64,000 nt of DNA from CAVVEQ01 sp963828855 (GCA_963828855.1 CAWHGB010000005.1:124001-188000), one strand, 5' to 3'. Numbered from the stretch's first letter, positions 36,689-45,592 are shown. The notes: generated by a model from the letters alone, not told the origin. Translations and numbers: made by a program.

Positions 36689-37285
36689 ATGCAGGAACGA
36701 TCCCAGGAAACCCGCGCAAGTATTTTGAATTCAGCCGTCACCCTTTTCGCTGATAAGGGGTACGATGCCACCGGCGTCGCAGAAATATGCAACGAAGCTG
36801 GCGTCAGCAAAGGCGCTTTTTACCACCACTTTCCCAGCAAACAGGCGGTCTTCCTGGCCATTCTCGAAGACTGGCTGGCAGCTCTTGATATACAACTTGA
36901 GCAGAAACTCGCCGAGTCGAAGGATATCCCCAGCGGACTTATTGAAATGGCCACTGTCACCCGCAATATTTTTTCCGCGGCGGGCGGTCACCTGGCCATG
37001 TTCATCGAGTTCTGGAGCCAGTCGCTGCACGACCCCGAGGTTTGGAAAGCCACCGTGGATCCCTACCGCCGCTACACCCAATTATTTTCCGGGTATATCC
37101 AGCGGGGAATCGACGAGGGCAGCCTGCGTCCGGTTAATCCGGATGCTGCTGCCAGGATGATCGTCGGGTTGGCTGTGGGCACGCTTGCCCAGGGCTTGAT
37201 GGACCCGGATTCGACCGATTGGGGTGATACCGCGATCAGCAGCATGGAAATGATCATTAATGGATTGAAAAGGGAGGATTCATGA
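36689..37285 (+). CDS. TetR-family transcriptional repressor
   Basis: 198 residues, intact. The N-terminal helix-turn-helix is typical: RASILNSAVTLFADKGYDAT, GVAEICNEAGVSKGAFYHHF, PSKQAVFLAIL. The rest is a helical ligand-binding domain with no conserved signature. The palindrome at 36667 suggests autoregulation of the operon that continues into the dehydratase/epimerase-type gene, with which it shares an ATGA start/stop overlap (37282-37285). Ligand unknown. Confidence 0.93.
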   Translation: MQERSQETRASILNSAVTLFADKGYDATGVAEICNEAGVSKGAFYHHFPSKQAVFLAILEDWLAALDIQLEQKLAESKDIPSGLIEMATVTRNIFSAAGGHLAMFIEFWSQSLHDPEVWKATVDPYRRYTQLFSGYIQRGIDEGSLRPVNPDAAARMIVGLAVGTLAQGLMDPDSTDWGDTAISSMEMIINGLKREDS

Positions 37286-38298
37286 ATCTTGTCACCGGTG
37301 CAACCGGTCATATCGGTAATGTCGTCGTCCGTGAGCTCTTGATCCGCGGGAAAAAAGTACGCGCGTTCGTCCTCCCGGGTGAGGATCTCTCTCCCCTCAC
37401 TGGATTGGATATTGAGCTCGTGGAGGGCAACGTCCTCGATCCGGCCAGTTTATCAGGAGCCATGAAAGGCATCCGCACCGTTTATCACCTGGCGGGGATG
37501 ATCTCGATCATGCCAGGCGAATATGAAAAAATGCGCCGGGTGAACGTGGATGGCACGAAGAACGTCATCGCCGCAGCCCGCAAGGCGCGGGTGAAAAGGC
37601 TGGTTTACACCTCTTCCATCCATGCTCTGCGGCGCATCCCCGAGGGGAATGTGATTGATGAGCAGGTGGATTTCGATCCCGCGAATCGCATGGGCGATTA
37701 CGACCGCACCAAAGCGGAGGCATCACTGGCGGTGCTGCAGGCTGCCTCCGAGGGATTCAACGCGGTTATCGTCTGCCCGACCGGGGTGATCGGCCCTTAT
37801 GACTATAAAAAATCGGAAATGGGTACGCTCCTGCTGGAGTGGACCCGCAGGAAACCGTCCATTATGATCGAAGGTTGTTACGATTTTGTGGATGTACGCG
37901 ATGTTGCCCGCGGGCACGTTCTGGCCGGTGAGAAAGGGCGCCGCGGCGAAGTGTATATTCTCTCAGGGGAACGCATCCGCCTCACCCGGCTGATGGAGTT
38001 GGTCCACGAAAATGCCGATTGCTATCAGCCCGCGTTCAAGATCCCGATTTCCCTGGCGAAGTTCGTCTCCCGCTTCACCCCGGCTTATTACCGGGCTACC
38101 GGCGGGAAGCCGCATTTCACTCCTTATTCGATCGAGACCGTGCTGAGCAATTCGCATATCAGCAACGCCAAGGCTGTCCGGGAATTGGGCTATAAAGCCC
38201 GTTCACTGGAGCACACCATCAGCGATACACTGCGCTGGTTCATCGAAAACCAGCGTCTTTTCCGCAAGCGTAGGAAGACGCGGGTAAACGGGTCATGA
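37282..38298 (+). CDS. Extended SDR: NAD(P)-dependent epimerase/dehydratase-type reductase
   Basis: 338 residues, intact. Rossmann motif MNLVTGATGHIGNVVVREL (TGxxGxxG), VEGNVLD, YHLAGMISI, YTSSIHAL with the active-site Ser and DYDRTKAEAS (YxxxK). The C-terminal half has DFVDVRDVARGHVLA. This layout is near dihydroflavonol-4-reductase and 3-beta-HSD-like enzymes. Translation is coupled to the TetR gene by ATGA. A classical SDR follows 25 nt downstream, so the regulator probably controls two reductases acting on one substrate class. Confidence 0.9.
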   Translation: MNLVTGATGHIGNVVVRELLIRGKKVRAFVLPGEDLSPLTGLDIELVEGNVLDPASLSGAMKGIRTVYHLAGMISIMPGEYEKMRRVNVDGTKNVIAAARKARVKRLVYTSSIHALRRIPEGNVIDEQVDFDPANRMGDYDRTKAEASLAVLQAASEGFNAVIVCPTGVIGPYDYKKSEMGTLLLEWTRRKPSIMIEGCYDFVDVRDVARGHVLAGEKGRRGEVYILSGERIRLTRLMELVHENADCYQPAFKIPISLAKFVSRFTPAYYRATGGKPHFTPYSIETVLSNSHISNAKAVRELGYKARSLEHTISDTLRWFIENQRLFRKRRKTRVNGS

Positions 38299-38322
38299 CC
38301 CTTCCAAGACAGGTTGGAAAAA

Positions 38323-39153
38323 ATGGCTAAGCCTTCCCTCTTCAATGGGAGGATCGCGCTGGTTACCGGCGCATCAAGCGGCATCGGGGCGGCAGTTGCC
38401 CACTCCCTGGCACGGGAAGGGATGTTGGTCATTCTCCTCGCGCGGCGGGTGGAGCGGCTGGATGAGCTCGCCCGGGAGATCCGCGCAGCCGGTGGTCAGG
38501 CGGAAACCCTGCCAGCGGATATTTCTTTGGAGAAGGAGCGAGTACGAGTCTTCGATCGGGTGACGGACAGATTCGGACGCCTCGATCTACTGGTCAATAA
38601 CGCCGGCATGGGTTATTACGGCTTCGCAGCCGAAATGCCCTGGCAGACAGCCAGCGAGATCCTGGCTGTGAACATCTCAGCGATCGTTCACCTGTGCCTG
38701 CTCTTCCTGCCGGGAATGAAGAAGCGCGGCTGCGGGCAGGTCATCAATATCAGTTCCATTGCTGGTAAACTACCAAACCAGGGCATCGCGGTGTATTCCG
38801 GGAGCAAATCCTTCCTGGATTCCTTCTCCACTTCACTTTTCCGGGAAATGAGCCGAAGCGGTGTTCACATTAGCACCCTACGCCCCGGACCGGTGAACTC
38901 GGAATTCTTTGATACCGCCCAGGAACGATCAAGCGGCAACCGCAGGACTCCCGGCGAGCTCTTTGCCATTCCACCCGAGAGGGTAGCCCGCGCGGTGATC
39001 AGTCTTGTCCGACACCCGCGCCGCAAGGCATACGTTCCTGCTTACCTGGTGGTATCCCCGCTGCTGGAGATGCTTTTCGGCTGGGCGATCGACCTGGTGG
39101 GACCCGTATTACTAAAAAGAAAATCACCTTTACCCTTGAACGGGGTTAAATAA
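38323..39153 (+). CDS. Classical short-chain dehydrogenase/reductase
   Basis: 276 residues, intact. Cofactor motif VTGASSGIGAAVAHSL (TGxxxGIG), ARRVERLDEL after beta-2 (Arg pair, favours NADP), NNAGMGYYGF, INISSIAGKL (catalytic Ser) and AVYSGSKSFL (YxxxK). The C-terminal tail has a hydrophobic segment (LVVSPLLEMLFGWAIDLVGP), so it may associate with a membrane, as lipid-acting SDRs do. ATG 38323, with TTG 38314 as alternative. Member of the TetR operon. Confidence 0.9.
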   Translation: MAKPSLFNGRIALVTGASSGIGAAVAHSLAREGMLVILLARRVERLDELAREIRAAGGQAETLPADISLEKERVRVFDRVTDRFGRLDLLVNNAGMGYYGFAAEMPWQTASEILAVNISAIVHLCLLFLPGMKKRGCGQVINISSIAGKLPNQGIAVYSGSKSFLDSFSTSLFREMSRSGVHISTLRPGPVNSEFFDTAQERSSGNRRTPGELFAIPPERVARAVISLVRHPRRKAYVPAYLVVSPLLEMLFGWAIDLVGPVLLKRKSPLPLNGVK

Positions 39154-39180
39154 TTTATATCGAAGGAAAAGGAAAATCTT

Positions 39181-40044
39181 ATGAAAATTGTGACTGATCG
39201 TGCGATGGATCTTGCCCCTGAGCAGCTTAAGGGATTGGAATTAACCTATGCCCCCCTGCGCTTTACCGTCGACGGAAAGAGTTATTCCAGCGGCGTGGAA
39301 ATGCAGCCGGATGAGTTTTATGAATTGATAAGCAAAACCGATAGTTTCCCCACAACTTCGCAGCCCTCCAGCGGTGAATTTGCGGATATTTACCGCGAGC
39401 TGGCAAAATCAGGCGAGGAGATCCTTTCCATTCATGTTTCCTCGGGCTTCAGCGGCACGATGAACTCGGCCAAACTTGGCGCACAGATGGTCCCGGAGGC
39501 AAAAGTGACCTTCATTGATAGCCTCACCCTTTCCTGCCCGTTGGGCTGGCAGGTGGAAGCGGCAGCCCATGCTATCCAAGCTGGGTGGAGCGTCGAAAAG
39601 ATCAAGGCCAAATTGGCCGAGATCAGCGCCAAGGCCAACGGGATCTACACCCTGGCGGAACTCAAATACCTGATCCACGGCGGCAGGATCAGCCATATGA
39701 AGGCTTTGGTCGCTTCAGTGTTGAATATCAAACCGATCATCACGGTTGAAAAAGAACGGGGCACCTATGTGACCGTGGGGCAGGATTTCACCCTCAATAA
39801 AGCCATCATCAAGATCGCGGATATCGCCTCCAAGTGGTATTCTGGGGAGACGAAGCTCCGCGTGCAGCCCCTGCACGGCAAAAACCCGGAAGGCGCGGCT
39901 CTCCTGGTGGAAAAAATGAAGGAGCGCTTTGACCTGATATTGGAACCGCTGACCCCGATCGCCCCGGTGCTCGGCGCGCACACCGGTCCAACCATGCTGG
40001 GCATGGCGGTGGGTCCGGCAAGCCTTTTTGCCGATATCCCCTAG
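39181..40044 (+). CDS. DegV family protein (fatty-acid-binding, FakB-like)
   Basis: 287 residues, intact. DegV/FakB proteins bind a fatty acid and, where FakA is present, present it for phosphorylation. Features: MKIVTDRAMDLAPEQL, PTTSQPSSGEF (carboxylate-binding Thr/Ser), VSSGFSGTMNSAKLG, IHGGRISHMKALVASVLNIK and the C-terminal GAHTGPTMLGMAV. No kinase partner is in the window. It follows the SDR by 27 nt with AAGGAAAAGGAAAA before the ATG, so it is likely the last gene of the TetR operon, before a terminator. A link to acyl or lipid metabolism for the operon is inference. Confidence 0.93.
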   Translation: MKIVTDRAMDLAPEQLKGLELTYAPLRFTVDGKSYSSGVEMQPDEFYELISKTDSFPTTSQPSSGEFADIYRELAKSGEEILSIHVSSGFSGTMNSAKLGAQMVPEAKVTFIDSLTLSCPLGWQVEAAAHAIQAGWSVEKIKAKLAEISAKANGIYTLAELKYLIHGGRISHMKALVASVLNIKPIITVEKERGTYVTVGQDFTLNKAIIKIADIASKWYSGETKLRVQPLHGKNPEGAALLVEKMKERFDLILEPLTPIAPVLGAHTGPTMLGMAVGPASLFADIP

Positions 40045-40053
40045 AATTCAATA

Positions 40054-40086
40054 ACCCCCGGATGCATATAACACCCGGGGGTATTT
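40054..40086 (+). terminator. Terminator-like hairpin after degV
   Basis: ACCCCCGG (40054-40061) pairs with CCGGGGGT (40075-40082), followed by ATTTATT. Confidence 0.7.
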
Positions 40087-40124
40087 ATTAGTAACTTTCA
40101 CGGAATGAAAGAACCATTCAGCGC

Positions 40125-40168
40125 AGGGGCCGCAAAGTACGCGCGGCCGCGCGGTTTATGCGGCCCCT
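40125..40168. repeat. Nested palindromic intergenic element
   Basis: Outer arms AGGGGCCGCA (40125-40134) and TGCGGCCCCT (40159-40168); inside lies the palindrome CGCGCGGCCGCGCG (40140-40153). No T-run. It lies between two convergent genes. Confidence 0.6.
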
Positions 40169-40216
40169 ACAAGCACATCATCACTCTTTTACAAGGAATG
40201 TTAATCCTAGGCGGGA

Positions 40217-40936
40217 TTACTCCCCCTCCTCTTCTTCCTCATTCCACGCCGCGGGGATGCGGCTATCCAGGAAGGTGCGCGCGCGAGTGTAGATCTCGCT
40301 GCTGAGCTTCGTTCCCTTGGCGCCAAGGTGGGTCTTGAACTTTTCCGGGGTGCACACCAGGATAGGCGCGTTCTTCACCTTGATCAAGGCTCGCGGGTGG
40401 ACGAACACGACCACTCCCTCCACCGGGATCTTTTGCCCGCACTCCACCTCCAGGTGATCTGAGAGGTTGGCGGCCGCGTCCTGGGCCTCCTTGATCGGGT
40501 TGCCCAGGTGCTCCTCCACGAGCCAACGGATGGCGCGCCCCACCGTCATCTGCTCCTTCCATTTGCCTTTTTCGAAAATGAAATCTCCCTCGATGTTCAC
40601 CGCCTGAACTGCCAGAACTTTCTCCGGGGTGAGCAGCACATGGTCATAGGGCAGGTCGGGATAATGGTAGAAGCGGTAAACGTTGGTCATGCCCTTCAAC
40701 TGGGCATCGAGGGTATCCTCCGGGCGGGGTTTCTTTACCCAGCGGCTGGCAAAATAGATGCCCACCACCGATGCCGCGCCGCCCAGGATGATCAATCCCA
40801 GTGCCAGGGAATAGTAGGCGGGCAGGAACAGGTTCAGGAGCACACCCGCCAGGAGCAGCAGGAGCCCGCTCACGCTCAGCGTTTGCGAGATGGTGGCCAT
40901 CCGTTTCATCTTCGGGAAGTTGCGCAGACTTTTCAT
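40217..40936 (-). CDS. Membrane protein with NERD-like domain
   Basis: 239 residues, intact. Two membrane helices near the N-terminus (TLSVSGLLLLLAGVLLNLFL, LALGLIILGGAASVVGIYF) and then a cytoplasmic NERD-like (nuclease-related) domain: DHVLLTPEKVLAVQAVNIEG, GNPIKEAQDAAANLSDHL, KIPVEGVVVFVHPRA. An acidic tail (EEEEEGE) ends it. Its start overlaps the FGGY kinase stop by 4 nt (40933-40936), so translation is coupled. Function unknown; NERD domains are linked to DNA processing mainly by sequence. Confidence 0.7.
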   Translation of the reverse strand: MKSLRNFPKMKRMATISQTLSVSGLLLLLAGVLLNLFLPAYYSLALGLIILGGAASVVGIYFASRWVKKPRPEDTLDAQLKGMTNVYRFYHYPDLPYDHVLLTPEKVLAVQAVNIEGDFIFEKGKWKEQMTVGRAIRWLVEEHLGNPIKEAQDAAANLSDHLEVECGQKIPVEGVVVFVHPRALIKVKNAPILVCTPEKFKTHLGAKGTKLSSEIYTRARTFLDSRIPAAWNEEEEEGE

Positions 40937-42465
40937 TTCACCTCGTAGAGCTTGCGGTAGACCGGCGCCAGGCCTGCATAGAGCGCGCGGTAGCTTTCAT
41001 AAAGCCCATTATACCGGGTGGCCAGCTCCGCCCTGGGTTCCACCCGCCGGGCGATGCCGATCAGGTCGTCCACCGCCTCCATATTGGGGTAGACCCCCAG
41101 CCCCACCGCCACGGTCAGCGCCGCGCCCATCGCTCCGGCTTCCAGCGGGTGCTCGACGATGTTCAGCTCCCGCCCGGTGATATCGGCGATGATCTGTGTC
41201 CACGGTGCGCTCGTGCTGCCGCCGCCAATGGCATTGATCTCCTTCAGCTCCAGGCCGGTCTTTTCCATCGCCTCGCAGATCCAGCGCACGTGATAGGCCA
41301 CGCCTTCCATCACCGCCCGCGCCAAATGCGCCTTGGTGTGGCTCATGGTCATGCCGTTGAAGCCGCCGCGGGCATAGTGATCCAGCACCGGGGCGCGCTC
41401 ACCGGAGAGCCAGGGGGTGAAGATCAGTTTCTCCGCGCCGGGCGGGGTGGATTCCACCATATCCCCCAGCAGCGAGTAGGTGGAAATGCCCCGCTCTTCA
41501 GCTCGCCTGGCTTCTTCCTGGCAGAACAGGTCGCGGAACCACATCAACGCCCCGCCGCCAGTTTCCATCTCCCCGGCGATGACGAATTTATCCGGGTCGA
41601 TGTGGTTCAGCCCCCAGTAGGGTTTCTCGGGGTCATTGATGAATTTGGCGGTGGAAACCCCCACCCAGGTGGCGGTGCCGATGCACAGGTGGGCTTTACC
41701 GGCTTTGTTGGCACCCGAGCCGGATTGGGCCACGCCCACATCCCCGGCGCAGATTACCACGGGGGTGCCGGCTGCCAGCCCGGTCTCAGCCGCGGCCGTC
41801 TCAGTAACTTCGCCGATCACATCCGTGCAGGGAAAGGCAGGCGGCAGTTTTTCTCGCGGGATGCCCAGCCGATCCAGCACCTGCTGCGACCACTCCTTTT
41901 TCTGCGGGTCAAACAGGAAATAGACCGAGGCGCCGTGCCAGTCGGTCGCGATCTTCCCGGTGAGGCGGAAGATGATGTATTCCTTGCAGTCCAGGAGGTG
42001 CGCGGTGCGCTGCCAGAGGGCAGGGCGCTCCTCCTTCAGCCACAGGATCTTGGGGATGATATCCTTGGCGGTGGGAATGTTGCCGGTTCTTTCAAAGAGG
42101 AAACGCGGGGTATCGCCAGTCAGAATGCGGTCCGCCTGAGGCACCGAGCGAAGGTCCAGCCAGCTGAGCATGCGGGTGACGGGGGTGCCTGTCTCATCCA
42201 CCGGCAGCAGGTTGAACATCTGTGCCGAGATGCCCACCCCCAGGATCTCGTGCGGATCGATGCCGCTTTCCGCGATCACCTTGCGGGTGGTTTGAGATAC
42301 CGTCCGCCAGAGCTCTTCGGGATCCTGCTCCGCCCATTCCGCCTGGGGGTAATAGATGCCGTAATCCTGGTAGGCGCAGTGGATCACCCTGCCCTGCAGA
42401 TCGGTCAGCACAGCTTTATCACCACCGGTGCCGGTGTCGTGTGCGAGTATGTATTTTTTTGTCAT
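40933..42465 (-). CDS. FGGY-family carbohydrate kinase (xylulokinase-like)
   Basis: 510 residues, intact. ATP-dependent sugar kinase. Phosphate-1 loop AHDTGTGGDKAVLTD at the N-terminus, WAEQDPEELWRTV, GVGISAQMFNLLPVD, then phosphate-2 text CIGTATWVGVS and adenosine motif NAIGGGSTSAPWTQIIADIT with EHPLEAGAMGAAL. The architecture is nearest to xylulokinase/gluconokinase members; the substrate cannot be assigned. ATG 42465 is behind AAAGGAC. A terminator separates it from the aminotransferase gene upstream, so it may have its own promoter. Confidence 0.92.
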   Translation of the reverse strand: MTKKYILAHDTGTGGDKAVLTDLQGRVIHCAYQDYGIYYPQAEWAEQDPEELWRTVSQTTRKVIAESGIDPHEILGVGISAQMFNLLPVDETGTPVTRMLSWLDLRSVPQADRILTGDTPRFLFERTGNIPTAKDIIPKILWLKEERPALWQRTAHLLDCKEYIIFRLTGKIATDWHGASVYFLFDPQKKEWSQQVLDRLGIPREKLPPAFPCTDVIGEVTETAAAETGLAAGTPVVICAGDVGVAQSGSGANKAGKAHLCIGTATWVGVSTAKFINDPEKPYWGLNHIDPDKFVIAGEMETGGGALMWFRDLFCQEEARRAEERGISTYSLLGDMVESTPPGAEKLIFTPWLSGERAPVLDHYARGGFNGMTMSHTKAHLARAVMEGVAYHVRWICEAMEKTGLELKEINAIGGGSTSAPWTQIIADITGRELNIVEHPLEAGAMGAALTVAVGLGVYPNMEAVDDLIGIARRVEPRAELATRYNGLYESYRALYAGLAPVYRKLYEVK

Positions 42466-42478
42466 ACCAGGTCCTTTC

Positions 42479-42510
42479 AAAAAGAACCCCAAATTGCGAG
42501 GGTTCTTTTT
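42479..42510 (-). terminator. Rho-independent terminator after the aminotransferase gene
   Basis: 11-bp stem AAAAAGAACCC / GGGTTCTTTTT (42510-42500 with 42489-42479 on the minus strand); A and T runs make it bidirectional. Confidence 0.9.
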
Positions 42511-42524
42511 GATTCCTATATTGG

Positions 42525-43631
42525 TTATTTCTTGGCTGCGAGGGTGTCCTGCACGTACTGGCGGAAGACGCGGATGAAATCCTGGTTCATGGAAGGCGTA
42601 CCCACTGTCACCCGCATCAGCCCTGCCTTGGCACCATGCCCTTCCATGGGTCGGATGAAGATTCCGCGCACGATCATGTCGTCGCGCATATCCAGGGAGG
42701 ATTTCCCAAGAATGGAGGCGTCAAAAAGGACGAAGTTCCCTTCGCTCGGATAGGCCTTGATCCCGGTGATCTCATCGAGCTGCTCGATCAGGAAATTGCG
42801 GCCCTCGATGGTGTTGGTTCGCTTGCGCTCGTGGTCGGCTTCATCCTGCAGGACGGCTTCCGCTGCAGCCAACCCCAGCAGGCTCACGTTCCAGGGGATC
42901 CGCGAGCGGTTGAGGTAGGTGATGATCTTCTCATCGGCCAGCGCGTACCCCACCCGCATGCCGGCGATGCCATAGGCCTTGGAGAGGGTGCGGTTGATGA
43001 TCATGTGCGGGTACTGCTGCAGAAGGTAGATGCGCGATTTTGGCTCCACCTCCAGCTCGAAGTAGGCCTCATCCAGGAAGAGCGGGATGCCCAGGTCGAG
43101 GAGCTGCTTCAGGTCTTCGTCGGCGATCATATTGCCGGTGGGGTTGTTCGGGCTGCAGATGAACAACAGCTTGGTATTCGGAGTCACCGCCTTGAGGATG
43201 GCGGGAATATCCCAGTAGAAATCCTCGCGCATGGGCACCAGGATGGGATTTCCGCCGTTGATACGCGTGCGGGTAACGTACATCGGGAAGGTGGGCACCG
43301 AGATGACCACATCCTCGCCGGGCGCGACGAAAGTGTGGATGATGAAATTGATCACATCCGTCGAGCCGTTGCCGAGGATGACATTATCGGCCTTTAAGCC
43401 GGAGCGTTTGCCGAGCAGCTCGCGTACGCGTTTTCCCGAGCCGGGGTATAGGTTGCCCATACGGGCGGCTTCCATCACCGCATCCAGTACTGATTGCGGC
43501 GGGGTGAGCAGGTTTTCGTTCGACATCATGCGCAGGATCTCGGGATGGTCCCAGGCAAAATCCATGTGCTTGTCGCTGTAGGATTCCGCCTCCCGTACCC
43601 AGGGCACGATGAATTCTTCAATGGACTTCAT
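42525..43631 (-). CDS. HisC-like class I/II aminotransferase
   Basis: ~368-residue PLP enzyme, intact, of the histidinol-phosphate aminotransferase / threonine-phosphate decarboxylase branch. LSNEN-type opening (MMSNENLLTPPQSVLDAV), LGNGSTDVINFIIHTF, CSPNNPTGNMIADEDL, FLDEAYFE, NRTLSKAYGIAGMRVGY with the Schiff-base Lys, and MRVTVGT near the end. No other histidine genes are near; the neighbours are a nucleotidyltransferase-fold protein, a phosphoesterase and a permease, so a role in another pathway is likely. ATG 43631 is 9 nt behind AAGGAAG. Confidence 0.88.
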   Translation of the reverse strand: MKSIEEFIVPWVREAESYSDKHMDFAWDHPEILRMMSNENLLTPPQSVLDAVMEAARMGNLYPGSGKRVRELLGKRSGLKADNVILGNGSTDVINFIIHTFVAPGEDVVISVPTFPMYVTRTRINGGNPILVPMREDFYWDIPAILKAVTPNTKLLFICSPNNPTGNMIADEDLKQLLDLGIPLFLDEAYFELEVEPKSRIYLLQQYPHMIINRTLSKAYGIAGMRVGYALADEKIITYLNRSRIPWNVSLLGLAAAEAVLQDEADHERKRTNTIEGRNFLIEQLDEITGIKAYPSEGNFVLFDASILGKSSLDMRDDMIVRGIFIRPMEGHGAKAGLMRVTVGTPSMNQDFIRVFRQYVQDTLAAKK

Positions 43632-43671
43632 AATCAATACTTCCTTTCAAATTACCCTTGAAATCAAGGGA

Positions 43672-44457
43672 TTAACTTCTGTCTTCCAGTTCTTCGACGT
43701 CCTTGTACCACTTCTTCTTCTCGCCGATCACCGCGCGGGATCTCCACTTCAGCGATTTCGGGGCGGCATCGATCCAGGTACGCAGCTCCTGGATGTTCTC
43801 CTTTACCACCTGCCGGTCATCATCGGTCAGCTGGGGGTAGCCCGCCAGTTTGGTTTCGGTGAGGTCCAGGTTTCCGGTCAGCGTGCGCCAGAGGCCCCAG
43901 TCGTCGCTGGTTAGCTGCGAGATCAACTTTCCATTGATCATTTCCTTATCTTTATCTCCCACGCGGTGCTCGCGCATCAGCATGATCGTATCGATAACAT
44001 CCTTCTCGTTGATCTGCACGATCTGCATTTTTTCCACGATCAGCTCTGCCAGCGGGATGGTTGGCTTATCCACCTCCAGGCGGCCTTTGAGCGGCAGCAC
44101 GTGGCAGAAATCGAGCTTATCCAGGAAGACGTCGATATGCCGCCCGAATTTCTCCTCGTGGAAGACCAGGCGAAAATCCCCGAAGAGCCGGGTGACCATC
44201 TTATCCTCTTCATAACCCAGCTCGGTGAGGAAGCGGGCGATATCTTTGTACTGTTTGGAGTACCCGGCAAAATCGATATCGGTGAAAACCCGGCCAAGCG
44301 CTTCCTGGAAATAGCCGTATTTGGGGCAGTGGGTGCGGAAGGCCAGCGCGCCGATCAGGCGCAGCACGATGTGCTTGTATTCCGGCAGTTCCAGCGCATC
44401 CAGAATGCGGCTGCGCTCCTCCATAAAATCGCCTTGGATCTCTCCGTATTTTCCCAT
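43672..44457 (-). CDS. Nucleotidyltransferase-fold protein, 261 aa
   Basis: Intact. The N-terminal part has LRLIGALAFRTHCP ... GRVFTDIDFAGYSK, which fits the Gly and DxD metal site of the polymerase-beta nucleotidyltransferase fold, and RLFGDFRLVFHEEKFGRHIDVFL supplies a later Asp, as in AbiEii/MNT-type proteins. The C-terminal ~100 residues are helical and charged. Activity is unknown. ATG 44457 follows AAGGAAAAGAAC; it sits 11 nt after the phosphoesterase gene and 40 nt before the aminotransferase. Confidence 0.65.
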   Translation of the reverse strand: MGKYGEIQGDFMEERSRILDALELPEYKHIVLRLIGALAFRTHCPKYGYFQEALGRVFTDIDFAGYSKQYKDIARFLTELGYEEDKMVTRLFGDFRLVFHEEKFGRHIDVFLDKLDFCHVLPLKGRLEVDKPTIPLAELIVEKMQIVQINEKDVIDTIMLMREHRVGDKDKEMINGKLISQLTSDDWGLWRTLTGNLDLTETKLAGYPQLTDDDRQVVKENIQELRTWIDAAPKSLKWRSRAVIGEKKKWYKDVEELEDRS

Positions 44458-44468
44458 GTTCTTTTCCT

Positions 44469-45422
44469 TTATCCTGAGATCAGGAGGTGACCCTTGACCT
44501 TATCGCCTTCGATATTGATGATGGCAGCCTTGAGGATGCTCTCGGCGTATTCGCTGCCCGCATTGACGCACAGGGTGCGGCCGATGTGTTTGTGCCCGGG
44601 TGATTCGTGGATGTGCCCGTGCAGGCTGAGCATGGGCTGCACCTTCTCGATGAACTCGCGGGTGGCATGCGCCCCGGCCGCCTTCATCACGATCTGCCCG
44701 CCGATGGCAACGATCTTCAGGTTCTTATCCAGCTCGGGGCAGCTATCCAGGCCCGAGTCGATGGGCGGAACGTGCAGCACGGCGATCGTTTTAGCCGGGT
44801 TCTGCACCAGGGCAGCCAGCTCATCGTTTTTCTTTTTCAGATCCGGCTCCTCCAGGTCACGCACGCACTTCCAGGGGGTCATATTGGCATAGGAGCAGCC
44901 CACCAGCTCATGCTCGTCATCGATCATGGTATGGCACATGTCCGGGTTTTGGATGTTGGGGAATTCACGGATGACCTCATCGATGGAGAAGAGGTCATCG
45001 TTCCCCGGCATGAAAAAGAGCTTGATGCCCTTGGGGGTCAGTTTTTCCTCCGCCAGGATCATCCACTCGCGCACGCGCTGGCACATTTCTTTTTCAAATC
45101 GATCGCTCATGGCAGCCGGGTCGTGTTCCAGGTGATCGGCTTCATCCTTTTCCAGCACGATGGGGTAAAAACCGACGCTGGAGATGGTCTTTTTGAACTT
45201 GTCGATCTCATCCTGCGTGCGGCAGTCGGTGCGTCCTCCAAAAAGATAGCCGGTGTAGACACCGTTGCCCTCATTCACGATCGGGATCATGCCCTTGCCG
45301 GTCACGTCGCCGCCCACGATCAGCACGTTGGCCTGGTACTGGAATGCGGCATTGATGAACTTGCGATAGACTGTATCGGAACCATGAAAATCGGATCCGT
45401 ACAAAATGCGGGTCATTTTCAT
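44469..45422 (-). CDS. Calcineurin-like metallophosphoesterase
   Basis: 317 residues, intact. Dinuclear-metal phosphoesterase: YGSDFHGSD (DxH), VGGDVTGKG (GD), FFMPGNDDLF (GND), LHVPPID (His) and LSLHGHIHESPG (GHxH). No signal peptide. The loop between the first and second motif regions is long (~90 residues). Second gene of the minus-strand series below the APC permease; substrate unknown. ATG 45422 is preceded by AAGGAT. Confidence 0.92.
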   Translation of the reverse strand: MKMTRILYGSDFHGSDTVYRKFINAAFQYQANVLIVGGDVTGKGMIPIVNEGNGVYTGYLFGGRTDCRTQDEIDKFKKTISSVGFYPIVLEKDEADHLEHDPAAMSDRFEKEMCQRVREWMILAEEKLTPKGIKLFFMPGNDDLFSIDEVIREFPNIQNPDMCHTMIDDEHELVGCSYANMTPWKCVRDLEEPDLKKKNDELAALVQNPAKTIAVLHVPPIDSGLDSCPELDKNLKIVAIGGQIVMKAAGAHATREFIEKVQPMLSLHGHIHESPGHKHIGRTLCVNAGSEYAESILKAAIINIEGDKVKGHLLISG

Positions 45423-45561
45423 CTAAATATCCTTATTCTGTTTTTTTGTATCTCCGAGCGAGCCTGAGAGCCAGGGAAGCATCGCGTGCATTGGATTGAT
45501 CCTTCGCTGGGCCTCATCCGAAGGGTTTCCTTCGAATGGGAGATATTCCATTCTTGAATGA

Positions 45562-45592
45562 GGGAGCCAGGGAAAAACGTTCCCTGGCTCCC
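45562..45592 (-). terminator. 12-bp hairpin after the APC permease gene
   Basis: GGGAGCCAGGGA (45562-45573) pairs perfectly with TCCCTGGCTCCC (45581-45592). No T-run on the minus strand, so partial termination or mRNA-end protection is as likely as full termination. Confidence 0.6.

Noticed and set aside
40801..42753. 650-codon plus-strand open frame over the FGGY kinase and NERD genes.
   Set aside because: Antisense shadow in high-GC DNA; both minus-strand genes have complete family motifs.
43672..45422. Toxin-antitoxin or Abi defence pair formed by the nucleotidyltransferase-fold gene and its neighbour.
   Set aside because: The neighbour is a full metallophosphoesterase, not an AbiEi or HEPN protein, and the gene sits inside a metabolic-looking series.
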